A stretch of DNA of 32,543 nucleotides from Leptotrichia sp. OH3620_COT-345 (GCF_003932895.1 NZ_RQYW01000022.1:1-32543); one strand, 5' to 3'. Positions 12,538 through 19,969 are shown, counted from the stretch's first letter. Made by a program: numbers and translations. The notes: a model not told the origin generated them from the sequence alone.

Positions 12538-13602
12538 ATGAGAAAAGTGTTATTTACAACAGGAGGTACAGGAGGGCATATATATCCTGCATTATCCATT
12601 GCCGAAAAAATGAGAGAAAAAAATGTGGAAGTGTTATTTGTAGGAACTAAACATAGAATGGAAAAAGATTTGATTCCTAAAGAAAATTTCAGATTTACAG
12701 GTCTTGATGTTTTACCTCTTAAATCGGTAAGCTCCGCTGTAAAAATGATTTCTGCAACTTTTAAAGCCTTAAAAGTGATGAAAAAGGAAAACCCATCTCA
12801 AGTTATAGGATTCGGAAATTATATAACAATACCTGTTCTTCTCTCCGCAAAGATATTAAGAATACCTTACTATCTTCAGGAGCAGAATTGTAAAATGGGT
12901 CTTGCGAATAAATATTTTTATAAAGGAGCGAAAAAAGTATTTGCTGCATTTGAAAATACTCTTGATGATGTTCCGCATAAATACAGGAAGAAATTTCTTG
13001 TAACAGGAAATCCTTTAAGGGAAGAATTTTATAAAAAAGATAAAAATGATGAAAGAAAAAAATTAAATATAAAAGAAAATGAAAAAGTTATTTTGGTGAT
13101 GGGCGGAAGTTTAGGTGCTAAAAATATAAATGAAGCTATTTTGAAATCATGGGAAAAAATAATTAAAGATAAAAATATAAGATTATTCTGGGCTACAGGG
13201 AAAGAAAATTTTGAAGAAGCTGTTTTCAGAATGAAAGATTTTGGAAATGCTGTTATAATGCCTTATTTTGAAAATGCGGCAGATATCATGTCTGCTGCGG
13301 ATCTTGTAATATGCCGTGCAGGAGCTTCCACAATATCTGAACTTATACAGTTAGAAAAACCTTCAATCCTCATACCTTATGATTTTGTAGGTCAGAAAGA
13401 AAATGCGGATGTTCTTGAATTTATAAACGGAGCAAAAACATTTTCCAATGAAAACGTGGAAAAAGCAGTGGAAGAAGCATTAGTTCTTGTTAAGCAGGAT
13501 GAAATGCTGGATTTTATGAAAAACAATATAAAAGAGTTAAAAAAGGAAAATTCAGTAAATATAATAGTCGAAACAATGAAAGTAGACAGTTATTCAAAAT
13601 AG
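12538..13602 (+). CDS. murG: Lipid II synthase (GlcNAc transferase) MurG
   Basis: A 354-residue GT28 glycosyltransferase acting on the inner face of the membrane. It adds GlcNAc from UDP-GlcNAc to lipid I. The N-terminal glycine loop TGGTGGHIYPAL is at residues 8-19. GFGNYITIP near 91-99 takes the place of the usual GGYxSxP loop. TGNPLREEF is near 157-165. The UDP-GlcNAc site is MGGSLGAKNIN near 188-198 and CRAGASTISEL near 259-269. An ATG start with GGAGA upstream; 44 nt after ftsW and 13 nt before murC, so co-transcribed. Confidence 0.95.
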   Translation: MRKVLFTTGGTGGHIYPALSIAEKMREKNVEVLFVGTKHRMEKDLIPKENFRFTGLDVLPLKSVSSAVKMISATFKALKVMKKENPSQVIGFGNYITIPVLLSAKILRIPYYLQEQNCKMGLANKYFYKGAKKVFAAFENTLDDVPHKYRKKFLVTGNPLREEFYKKDKNDERKKLNIKENEKVILVMGGSLGAKNINEAILKSWEKIIKDKNIRLFWATGKENFEEAVFRMKDFGNAVIMPYFENAADIMSAADLVICRAGASTISELIQLEKPSILIPYDFVGQKENADVLEFINGAKTFSNENVEKAVEEALVLVKQDEMLDFMKNNIKELKKENSVNIIVETMKVDSYSK

Positions 13603-13615
13603 ATGGAGGGAAAGA

Positions 13616-14959
13616 ATGTTATCAGAAATTAGAAATATTTACTTCAGCGGTATAAATGGAATAGGTATGAGCGGATTGGCAAAAATACTGGCAAAAGAAG
13701 GATACAATGTAGCAGGGTCGGATCTTGAAAGAAAAAATATAACCCAAGAAATGGAAGATATAGGTATCAAAGTATACATAGGTCAGACAGAAGAAAATGT
13801 AAAAGATAAAGGGATAGACCTGTTTGTTTATTCCACTGCAATAAGAGAAGACAATCCGGAATATAAATATATAATAAAAAACAATATAAAAAAAATAAAA
13901 AGAGGAGAGCTTCTTGCTGAGCTTATGAATAAGTTTGAAGGAATTGCCATTGCGGGAACTCACGGAAAAACAACTACAAGCTCGATGATGAGTGTAGCTT
14001 TTCTTGAAAAAGACCCGACTATAGTTGTAGGGGGTATAATTCCTGAAATTCAGAGTAACAGTAAAACAGGAAATTCCGAGTATTTCATAGCAGAAGCTGA
14101 TGAAAGTGACAATTCATTTTTATATATAAATCCGAAATATTCTATAGTAACAAATGTAGAACCTGATCATCTGGAACATCACGGAACATATGAAAATATA
14201 AAAAAATCTTTTGAAAAATTTATAGATAGTACTGAAAAATTAGCAATTTTATGTAAAGACTGTAAAGATATTCCAACATTGGAAATAAAAAATAAAAATA
14301 TTATATGGTATAGTATAAAAAGAGAAGATGTACATATTTTCGCTACAAATATTACTGTGAAAAACGGATGTACACATTTTGAAGTTATAAAAAATGGGAA
14401 AAATTTAGGAGAGTTTGTTCTCTGCATTCCCGGAGAGCATAATGTGGCTAATTCTTTGCCTGTTATATATTTGGCAGATGAAATGGGCTGTAATATGGAA
14501 ACTGTCAAAGAAAGACTTACAAAATTTAAAGGAGCTAATAGAAGATACCAGGTAATATACGATAAAAATTTGAGAATAATAGATGACTATGCTCATCACC
14601 CAACAGAAATAAAAGTTACCATAGAAGCTGCAAGAGCTATCGAAAAAGGAAAAGTAACAGTCATTTTTCAGCCACACAGATACAGCAGGACAAAGTTTTT
14701 CTTCAATGATTTTATAGAATCTCTCGGTAAAGCTGATGAATTGATTCTTTTACCGATATATTCCGCCGGAGAGGACAATACTTATGACATATCTTCGGAA
14801 AATTTAGCTGAAAAAATAGGTAACGGTGTGAAAGTGTATACTGAAAAAGAAATTGAAGAACTTATAAAAAATGATAGAAATTCCAATAACAGCTATGTCT
14901 TCATGGGTGCAGGAAGTGTATCAAAACTTGCACATGAAATAAAAAACACTCTAAAATAG
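13616..14959 (+). CDS. murC: UDP-N-acetylmuramate--L-alanine ligase
   Basis: A 447-residue Mur ligase that adds L-Ala to UDP-MurNAc, the first peptide-stem step. The N-terminal GINGIGMSGLAKIL at residues 12-25 binds UDP. The P-loop GTHGKTTTSSMM is at 114-125. EADESDNSF near 160-168 and NVEPDHLEHHGTY near 180-192 bind Mg and substrate. DDYAHHPTEI at 323-332 and FQPHRYSRTKFF at 351-362 are diagnostic of MurC. ATG 13616 follows GGAGGG. It is 13 nt after murG and 34 nt before murB. Confidence 0.96.
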   Translation: MLSEIRNIYFSGINGIGMSGLAKILAKEGYNVAGSDLERKNITQEMEDIGIKVYIGQTEENVKDKGIDLFVYSTAIREDNPEYKYIIKNNIKKIKRGELLAELMNKFEGIAIAGTHGKTTTSSMMSVAFLEKDPTIVVGGIIPEIQSNSKTGNSEYFIAEADESDNSFLYINPKYSIVTNVEPDHLEHHGTYENIKKSFEKFIDSTEKLAILCKDCKDIPTLEIKNKNIIWYSIKREDVHIFATNITVKNGCTHFEVIKNGKNLGEFVLCIPGEHNVANSLPVIYLADEMGCNMETVKERLTKFKGANRRYQVIYDKNLRIIDDYAHHPTEIKVTIEAARAIEKGKVTVIFQPHRYSRTKFFFNDFIESLGKADELILLPIYSAGEDNTYDISSENLAEKIGNGVKVYTEKEIEELIKNDRNSNNSYVFMGAGSVSKLAHEIKNTLK

Positions 14960-14993
14960 GAGAATAAAAAATAAGAAATTCAGGAGAAAACAT

Positions 14994-15851
14994 ATGAAAA
15001 TACTTAAAAATGTGGAGATGAAAGAATATTCCCATATGAAAGTGGGAGGAATAGCTAAAGAACTTATTTTTATAGAAGATAAAAATGAACTGAAAGAAAT
15101 TCTGAATACAAGAAAAAATATATTTTTATTAGGCAATGGAACAAATACTTTAATTCATGACGGAAATTTGGATATAAGTTTTATTTCTCTGAAAAATTTT
15201 AAAAACATAGAAGTTGAAGAAAAAAATGGGGAATATGATTTAGTAAGGGTGGAAGCAGGACTTGATTTTGACGAACTGATAGAATTTATGGAAAAAAATG
15301 ACTATACAGGACTGGAAAATATTGCCGGAGTACCCGGTTCTGTGGGCGGTCTTGTGAATATGAATGGAGGTGCTTATGGAACAGAAATTTTTGATTGTAT
15401 AGAAGAAGTGGAAGTATGTAAAACTGACGGAAAAACGGCAAAACTTAAAAAATCTCAATTAACATTCAAATATAGAACTACTGAAATAAAGCAGAATAAG
15501 TGGATTGTAATCTCAGTGTTGTTCAGATTTAAAAGAGGTTTCGATAAAGAATGTGTGATAGATAAAAAAATGCAAAGAGAAAATAAGCATCCTCTGGAAT
15601 ATCCTAATTTAGGAAGCACGTTTAAAAATCCTGAAGGTACATTTGCAGCACAACTTATATCCGATGCCGGACTGAAAAAGTATAGAGTGGGAGATGCTAT
15701 GGTTTCGGAAAAACATCCTAATTTTATTATTAATTTAGGAAATGCAAAATTTGATGATATTATTGCTATTATCGAACACATAAAAAAAGTTATTTTTGAA
15801 AATTTTAATGTGAAACTGGAAACTGAAATAATAATACTTAAAACAGATTAA
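14994..15851 (+). CDS. murB: UDP-N-acetylenolpyruvoylglucosamine reductase
   Basis: A 285-residue FAD flavoenzyme that reduces enolpyruvyl-UDP-GlcNAc to UDP-MurNAc with NADPH. The FAD-binding LGNGTNTLI is near residues 46-54 and AGVPGSVGGLVNMN near 111-124. The catalytic serine is Ser208 in NLGSTFKNP. HPNFIINLGNA near 241-251 and the proton-donating Glu277 in VKLETEI finish the pattern. The length and the lack of the extra E. coli loop fit the short type II MurB. It ends the mur part of the cluster; the next gene has its own promoter in a 99-nt gap. ddl, often next, is absent. Confidence 0.95.
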   Translation: MKILKNVEMKEYSHMKVGGIAKELIFIEDKNELKEILNTRKNIFLLGNGTNTLIHDGNLDISFISLKNFKNIEVEEKNGEYDLVRVEAGLDFDELIEFMEKNDYTGLENIAGVPGSVGGLVNMNGGAYGTEIFDCIEEVEVCKTDGKTAKLKKSQLTFKYRTTEIKQNKWIVISVLFRFKRGFDKECVIDKKMQRENKHPLEYPNLGSTFKNPEGTFAAQLISDAGLKKYRVGDAMVSEKHPNFIINLGNAKFDDIIAIIEHIKKVIFENFNVKLETEIIILKTD

Positions 15852-15897
15852 CTAAGAATTGAAACAAAATTTAAAGGAAAATAAAAAAATTAAATAA

Positions 15898-15926
15898 TTG
15901 AATAAAATGAAAAAAAAGTGTATAAT
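15898..15926 (+). promoter_or_regulatory. Internal promoter for ftsQ-ftsZ
   Basis: TTGAAT at 15898-15903, a 17-nt spacer, and a perfect TATAAT at 15921-15926. The predicted start near 15933 leaves a leader of about 18 nt before ftsQ. It would let the division genes be expressed separately from the mur genes. Confidence 0.8.
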
Positions 15927-15950
15927 ATATAACAAAATTCGGAGTGAAAA

Positions 15951-16616
15951 ATGCAAAAATTTATAAAAACCGTATTTATGTTAAGTTTACTATTTGGATT
16001 GATTTATTTCGGTAAGCGGTTTATAGAAACGGATTATTTTAAAATTAATGAAATAACAGTTACGGGAGAAAATAATCTGTTAAAGGATGACATTATAAAT
16101 AAAATAGAAAATCTGAAGGGAAATAATATTGTATATATAAATACCGGAAAGCTTGAAGAACTTTTAGAAAAAGATGCAAGGGTAAAAAAAATAATTATAA
16201 GAAAAGTTTATCCAAGTAAACTGATAGTGGAGTTGGATGAAAGAATTGCCTTTGTATATGTGAAAAAAGGAGATGACATATTTTTAGCAGATAGGGAGCT
16301 TAATCTGTTTGGGCATATTTCCGAAATGGAGCCTAAAAATATTCCGGTAGTAATGTATAGTGATGAAGAGTCTTTAAAAGATGTAAAAATAATTCTCTCT
16401 AAAATAAAAAATAAAGATTTATATGATATGATATCAGAAATAAGAAAAAGAGATAAAATGTATGAATTAGTACTTAAAAATGGTGTTAGGGTCATTACTG
16501 ATACTTTTGTCAGTTCTGAAAAATATGACAGCAGATATAAATTATATGAAAGAATTAAAAATGAACAGACAATAAACTATATGGATATAAGATTTAAAGA
16601 TGTTAATGTAAAATAA
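15951..16616 (+). CDS. ftsQ: Cell division protein FtsQ/DivIB (POTRA domain)
   Basis: A 221-residue bitopic membrane protein: a short cytoplasmic tail, one transmembrane helix at residues 5-22 (VFMLSLLFGLIYFG), then an extracytoplasmic POTRA domain (EITVTGENNLLKDDI to VKKIIIRKVYPSKLIVEL, about 32-95) followed by the FtsQ beta domain. FtsQ/DivIB scaffolds FtsL/FtsB and regulates septal synthesis. ATG with GGAG upstream. It is followed by ftsZ after only 14 nt, so the pair is translated from one mRNA. In most dcw clusters ftsA would sit between them. Confidence 0.87.
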   Translation: MQKFIKTVFMLSLLFGLIYFGKRFIETDYFKINEITVTGENNLLKDDIINKIENLKGNNIVYINTGKLEELLEKDARVKKIIIRKVYPSKLIVELDERIAFVYVKKGDDIFLADRELNLFGHISEMEPKNIPVVMYSDEESLKDVKIILSKIKNKDLYDMISEIRKRDKMYELVLKNGVRVITDTFVSSEKYDSRYKLYERIKNEQTINYMDIRFKDVNVK

Positions 16617-16630
16617 TTCAGGAGGATAAC

Positions 16631-17725
16631 ATGGGAGAAAGTTCAAATAATGCAGCAAGGCTGAAAGTTGTAGGAGTAGGAGGTGCAGGAGGAAACGCAA
16701 TAAATGATATGATAGAAAGTAACATAATGGATGTAGAGTTTGTTGCGATAAATACTGATGCACAGGACTTAGCAAGATCATTGACAGAAACAAGAGTTCT
16801 CTTAGGAAAGGGACTCGGAGCGGGAGCAGACCCTGAAAAAGCGAGAATCGCAGCAAAAGAATCTGAAGAAAAAATAAGGGAAATACTTGAAGATACGGAT
16901 ATGTTATTTATAACTGCGGGAATGGGCGGAGGAACCGGAACCGGAGCCTCTCCTATTGTTGCTGAAATTGCAAAAAGTATGGGGATTTTAACAGTCGCCG
17001 TAGTAACTAAGCCTTTTGAATTTGAAGGTCCTCTTAAAAAGAAAAATGCCGAACTGGGAATTGAAAATTTGAAACAGAATGTGGACACCTTGATAGCCAT
17101 ACCTAATGAAAAATTATTTGAATTACCTAATATCAGTATAACTTTAATGACAGCATTTAAAGAAGCTAATAATGTCCTAAGAATCGGTATTAAGGGAATA
17201 TCGGACCTGATAACAAAACAGGGACATGTAAATCTTGATTTTGCCGATGTCAAAACGACAATGAGTAATTCGGGAATAGCTATGCTCGGATTTGGAGAAG
17301 CGAGTGGAGACGGGAAAGCAAAAACAGCTACAGACGATGCATTAAAAAATCCTCTTCTTGAAAATTCCATAGAAGGAGCAAGAAAAGTACTTCTGAATAT
17401 AACTGCCGGAGGTGATATAGGACTTCATGAAATAAGGGAAGTGGCCGAAACAGTATCTCACAAAACAGGAAATTCAGGGGCAAGTCTCATATGGGGAGTT
17501 ATTATTGATCCTGAATTGGAAGGAACAATAAGAGTATCGATAATTGCAACGGATTTTCAGGACAGATATAATAAATCTTTAGAAGGAACTGTATTTGGAG
17601 GACTTGAAAATCTTGAAAACAATACAGAAAAAAGTGGAGAGGAAGACGGAAAGCTTTTAAAAAATGATTCTGAAAATCATCCTACACAGTTTATAGTGCC
17701 GTCATTTTTTTCAAAAGATGAATAA
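16631..17725 (+). CDS. ftsZ: Cell division GTPase FtsZ
   Basis: A 364-residue tubulin-like GTPase forming the cytoplasmic Z-ring. Nucleotide-binding GVGGAGGNAIND is at residues 15-26, NTDAQDL at 41-47, and the tubulin signature GGGTGTG at 99-105. The catalytic T7 loop NLDFADVKTTM is near 200-210. After the globular core (to about 315) comes a short acidic linker of about 30 residues and a C-terminal peptide, FIVPSFFSKDE. This keeps the I/VPxF core that other FtsZ proteins use to bind partners, but has no basic final residues. ATG with AGGAGG upstream. A long minus-strand open frame overlaps it and is an artefact. Confidence 0.97.
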   Translation: MGESSNNAARLKVVGVGGAGGNAINDMIESNIMDVEFVAINTDAQDLARSLTETRVLLGKGLGAGADPEKARIAAKESEEKIREILEDTDMLFITAGMGGGTGTGASPIVAEIAKSMGILTVAVVTKPFEFEGPLKKKNAELGIENLKQNVDTLIAIPNEKLFELPNISITLMTAFKEANNVLRIGIKGISDLITKQGHVNLDFADVKTTMSNSGIAMLGFGEASGDGKAKTATDDALKNPLLENSIEGARKVLLNITAGGDIGLHEIREVAETVSHKTGNSGASLIWGVIIDPELEGTIRVSIIATDFQDRYNKSLEGTVFGGLENLENNTEKSGEEDGKLLKNDSENHPTQFIVPSFFSKDE

Positions 17726-17752
17726 AATATCTTGATTTTATATTGTTTTTTT
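17722..17752 (+). terminator. Weak candidate terminator after ftsZ
   Basis: ATAAAAT at 17722-17728 pairs with ATTTTAT at 17735-17741 (loop ATCTTG), followed by ATTGTTTTTTT. The stem is only 7 A/T pairs, begins at the ftsZ stop codon, and overlaps the rpsF promoter. Read-through is likely. Confidence 0.35.
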
Positions 17753-17760
17753 GATAAAAT
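17732..17760 (+). promoter_or_regulatory. Promoter of the rpsF-ssb-rpsR operon
   Basis: TTGATT at 17732-17737, a 17-nt spacer, TAAAAT at 17755-17760. The predicted start is near 17767, exactly at the beginning of the S6:S18 leader structure. Confidence 0.7.
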
Positions 17761-17766
17761 TAAAAA

Positions 17767-17819
17767 ACCTGCTCTATTTTCAAATAGGGCTGAAAGCCGA
17801 AGGAAAGGAGAAGAATAAA
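17767..17819 (+). promoter_or_regulatory. Candidate S6:S18 autoregulatory leader RNA
   Basis: An outer helix CCT (17768-17770) with AGG (17801-17803) and an 8-bp inner hairpin GCTCTATT/AATAGGGC (17771-17778 with 17783-17790, loop TTCA) are separated by a one-sided 3' bulge TGAAAGCCGA (17791-17800). The bulge holds the CCG trinucleotide. This layout matches the known rpsF leader motif that imitates the 16S binding site of the S6:S18 heterodimer; GCCGA also occurs in this genome's 16S at 864-868. The structure abuts the ribosome binding site AAAGGAG (17804-17810), so binding would block translation of rpsF. Confidence 0.75.
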
Positions 17820-18104
17820 ATGAAAAATTACGAAATTATGTTTATACTTTCTACACAATTAACAGAAGAAGAAAAAAAAGCCGGTGTAACATTAGTTGAA
17901 GAAACATTGACTAAAGCCGGAGCTGTAGAATTGAAAACAGAAATCTGGGGAGATAGAAAGCTTGCATATCCTATCAAGAAAAAAGAAAATGGATATTATG
18001 TTCTGACATTATTCCAGATTGACGGTACAAAGTTACCTGAAGTAGAAGCAAAATTAAACATTACAGAATCAATACTGAAATATATGATAGTAAGAAACGA
18101 CTAA
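17820..18104 (+). CDS. rpsF: 30S ribosomal protein S6
   Basis: 94 residues from ATG 17820. An open frame continues upstream to 17751 but crosses the leader RNA, and AAAGGAG 9 nt upstream fixes this start. The sequence MKNYEIMFILSTQL at the N-terminus, ETEIWGDRKLAYPI-like sequence near residues 40-50 and the closing KYMIVRND are typical of bS6. It binds 16S with S18 in the platform of the small subunit. It is the first gene of the S6-SSB-S18 operon. Confidence 0.95.
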   Translation: MKNYEIMFILSTQLTEEEKKAGVTLVEETLTKAGAVELKTEIWGDRKLAYPIKKKENGYYVLTLFQIDGTKLPEVEAKLNITESILKYMIVRND

Positions 18105-18140
18105 TTTATATTTGTTAGATTTAAACGGGGGTTATAATTA

Positions 18141-18161
18141 TTTAATTTATAATAAATTAAA
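18141..18161. repeat. Perfect inverted repeat upstream of ssb
   Basis: TTTAATTTA (18141-18149) and TAAATTAAA (18153-18161) form a 9-bp perfect inverted repeat with a 3-nt centre, 20 nt before the ssb start. A TATAAT at 18133-18138 lies just upstream, but its nearest -35 (TTGTTA, 18112-18117) is only 15 nt away. It could be an operator or a weak hairpin; it has no T-run of a terminator. Confidence 0.35.
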
Positions 18162-18181
18162 AATTCAGAGGGGGAAAATAT

Positions 18182-18592
18182 ATGAACCAAGTATTATTAA
18201 TCGGAAGATTAACTAAAGATCCGGAATTAAAATATTCTCAGTCAGGAAAAGCTTTTTGTAAGTTTTCTCTAGCAGTAACAAGAGAGTATAATAGGGATGA
18301 AGCGGACTTTATTAATTGTGTCGCATGGGATAAAAGAGCGGAAACTATAGCTGAATACTTAAGAAAAGGAAAGAGAATAGCTCTTCAAGGAAGACTTAGT
18401 GTAAGAAGTTACGAACAAAACGGAGAAACTAAGTGGATAACGGAAGTTATAGTTGATAAATTTGAGTTTGTTGATGCTGCAGGAAGTCAGAATCAGCAGG
18501 CATCATATTCTCAAGGAGCACAGAGCAATAACGACGCATTTGTCGATAATGACAATGAAGAAATAATAGATGATGACGATTTTCCATTTTAG
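18182..18592 (+). CDS. ssb: Single-stranded DNA-binding protein
   Basis: A 136-residue SSB. The N-terminal OB fold (MNQVLLIGRLTKDPELKYSQ, then FINCVAWDKRAETIAEYLRKGKR-like sequence and GRLSVRSYEQNG) spans about residues 1-105. It is followed by a glutamine/asparagine-rich flexible linker and an acidic tail ending DDDDFPF. That tip recruits replication and repair proteins. It coats single-stranded DNA during replication and repair as a tetramer. Preceded by AGAGGGGG. Sitting between rpsF and rpsR is the common bacterial arrangement. Confidence 0.97.
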   Translation: MNQVLLIGRLTKDPELKYSQSGKAFCKFSLAVTREYNRDEADFINCVAWDKRAETIAEYLRKGKRIALQGRLSVRSYEQNGETKWITEVIVDKFEFVDAAGSQNQQASYSQGAQSNNDAFVDNDNEEIIDDDDFPF

Positions 18593-18618
18593 GAAAAATT
18601 AGGAGGTGACTATAAAAT

Positions 18619-18852
18619 ATGAAACCAGCTACAGAATTTAAAAGAAGAAAAAGAAGACCGAAAGTAAAATTTAAAGTAGAAGATATAAATTATAAAAATG
18701 TGGATTTATTAAAAAATTTTATGAATGATAAAGGAAAAATATCTCCGGCGAGAGTTACCGGACTGGAAGCAAAAATTCAGAGAAAAATAGCAAAAGCTAT
18801 AAAAAGATCAAGGCAGATAGCTTTAATGCCTTACACAAGAATAGAAAAATAA
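18619..18852 (+). CDS. rpsR: 30S ribosomal protein S18
   Basis: 77 residues. The basic N-terminal [11 protein letters not shown] and [27 protein letters not shown]-like sequence near residues 22-49 are the bS18 signature, ending with RQIALMPYT. It pairs with S6 on 16S. The ribosome binding site AGGAGGTGA at 18601-18609 is a complete complement to the 16S tail, 9 nt from the ATG. No zinc-binding CxxC motif is present, so this is the zinc-free form. Confidence 0.95.
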   Translation: MKPATEFKRRKRRPKVKFKVEDINYKNVDLLKNFMNDKGKISPARVTGLEAKIQRKIAKAIKRSRQIALMPYTRIEK

Positions 18853-18863
18853 TTATTTATAGT

Positions 18864-18889
18864 TGCCCTTTTAAAGGGCAGTTTTTATT
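18864..18889 (+). terminator. Terminator of the rpsF-ssb-rpsR operon
   Basis: TGCCCTT (18864-18870) pairs with AAGGGCA (18874-18880) and is followed by GTTTTTATTTT, 12 nt after the rpsR stop. A classic intrinsic terminator and one of the most GC-rich hairpins here. Confidence 0.88.
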
Positions 18890-19340
18890 TTGGTAATTAT
18901 AACATAATAGAGGGTTACTTTAATGATTTTATGTCATAAAAGGGAATAAAAAAAAATTCGATGATTTTAAGAAATTCCAAATTATATTAACTTTTCCGGA
19001 TTATATTTCATAAGATATCCTTTTTATTATTTTTATCTTGTTATTTTTTCCTTTCATAAATCCATTATTTATATTATTGTATAATTATTCCAATTATGTA
19101 ATATTGTTTCTTTCAATATGGCATATTCCTTTAGAGATTTTATTTCAACACTTGAAATATGTTAAAATAAATTTCTTTCTTATGTTTCACTTTAAAGTCA
19201 TGCTATAGATTAATTCTTATTCAAACTATTTTTTATCTTTATTCTTGATATTATCTCACAAATATTATAAAATTTTAAATTACCGGAAATTTCAAATAAA
19301 GGTTATAAATAAATTCTAAGTTAAATAACAGTAAAAATAA
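18890..19340. other. Gene-free spacer containing the transposase remnant
   Basis: Apart from the minus-strand ISL3-type fragment, I see no intact gene in this stretch between the rpsR terminator and the lipoprotein promoter. 19191-19340 shows nothing recognisable. Confidence 0.6.
18958..19190 (-). mobile_element. Decayed ISL3-type transposase C-terminal fragment
   Basis: On the minus strand, frames separated by frameshifts and stops read SLKEYAILKETILHNWNNY followed by NNGFMKGKNNKIKIIKRISY. The second stretch matches the highly conserved ISL3/IS204/IS1001 DDE transposase C-terminal signature, whose usual form is SNGFxEGxNNKIKxIKRxxxG. Upstream on the same strand, HDFKVKHKKEIYFNIF may be more of it. 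No intact frame, and no terminal inverted repeats that I can identify. It is a dead fragment. Confidence 0.6.
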
Positions 19341-19369
19341 TTCTCATTTTCTAAAATATATAGTATAAT
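19341..19369 (+). promoter_or_regulatory. Promoter of the lipoprotein gene
   Basis: TTCTCA at 19341-19346 (4 of 6 matches to consensus), a 17-nt spacer and a perfect TATAAT at 19364-19369, 36 nt before the start codon. Confidence 0.6.
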
Positions 19370-19405
19370 TAAAATATATGAAAATTCATTGAAACGAGGT
19401 TTGAA

Positions 19406-19969
19406 ATGAGAAACAGAAAAAATTGGCTAATATTCTTTTTTTTAATTCTTATTTTTGTATCATGTGAAAAAAAAATGGATAAGGAAATGGAAAATAAACT
19501 GAAAAATGAAGAAAAATCTGTACAATCAAAAATTTTTACAGATAAATCTGTAGAAAAAGTAATTCAAGAATTTGAAATGAATTCCAAAAAAAGAAAAATA
19601 AGTATACAGAAATTTGAAAAATTGACATTTGAAAACAAAAACTATTATCATTCGAAGATCAATATAAAAAGAAATTCAGCTTATACAATTAACTATGACG
19701 GAATAGATGTAACAAGTCTTGTAGTGAAAATAGGGGTAGTCACAGGAACGGATCTCGGGACGATAGAAGATCTTGTAATTAATTTGATAGAAGTTTCAGA
19801 TGGGAATATAACTGAAGAAGAGGCTAGGGGATTATATGCCGAAATACTTGCAAGAATGGAAGAAAACACCCTTTCCAGTGAACTGGTTTATAAAAATAGT
19901 ATAAAATACGGAATAACTATAAGTAAGGAAACCGGGGAACTTATATTTGTGGCACAGCAGCATTTATAA
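19406..19969 (+). CDS. Putative lipoprotein, unknown function
   Basis: 187 residues. The N-terminus MRNRKNWLIFFFLILIFVSC is a lipoprotein signal peptide: basic start, hydrophobic core, lipobox FVSC with the acylated cysteine at residue 20. A lysine/glutamate-rich tether follows (about 21-45). The mature domain looks like an alpha/beta fold: YTINYDGIDVTSLVVKIGVV near 91-110, then an acidic helix with ITEEEARGLYAEILARMEE near 132-150, and a closing KYGITISKETGELIFVA. I do not recognise the family. ATG is preceded by ACGAGG. It has its own promoter, so it probably stands alone. It is anchored to the inner or outer membrane. Confidence 0.8.
   Translation: MRNRKNWLIFFFLILIFVSCEKKMDKEMENKLKNEEKSVQSKIFTDKSVEKVIQEFEMNSKKRKISIQKFEKLTFENKNYYHSKINIKRNSAYTINYDGIDVTSLVVKIGVVTGTDLGTIEDLVINLIEVSDGNITEEEARGLYAEILARMEENTLSSELVYKNSIKYGITISKETGELIFVAQQHL

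Noticed and set aside
16618-17370. 250-codon open frame on the minus strand opposite ftsZ
   Set aside because: It is fully antisense to an unmistakable ftsZ; low-GC codon use leaves the complementary frame free of stops. No ribosome binding site or known family.
17751-17819. In-frame extension of S6 upstream of 17820
   Set aside because: It covers the predicted leader RNA and promoter -10; the S6 family starts at MKNYE.
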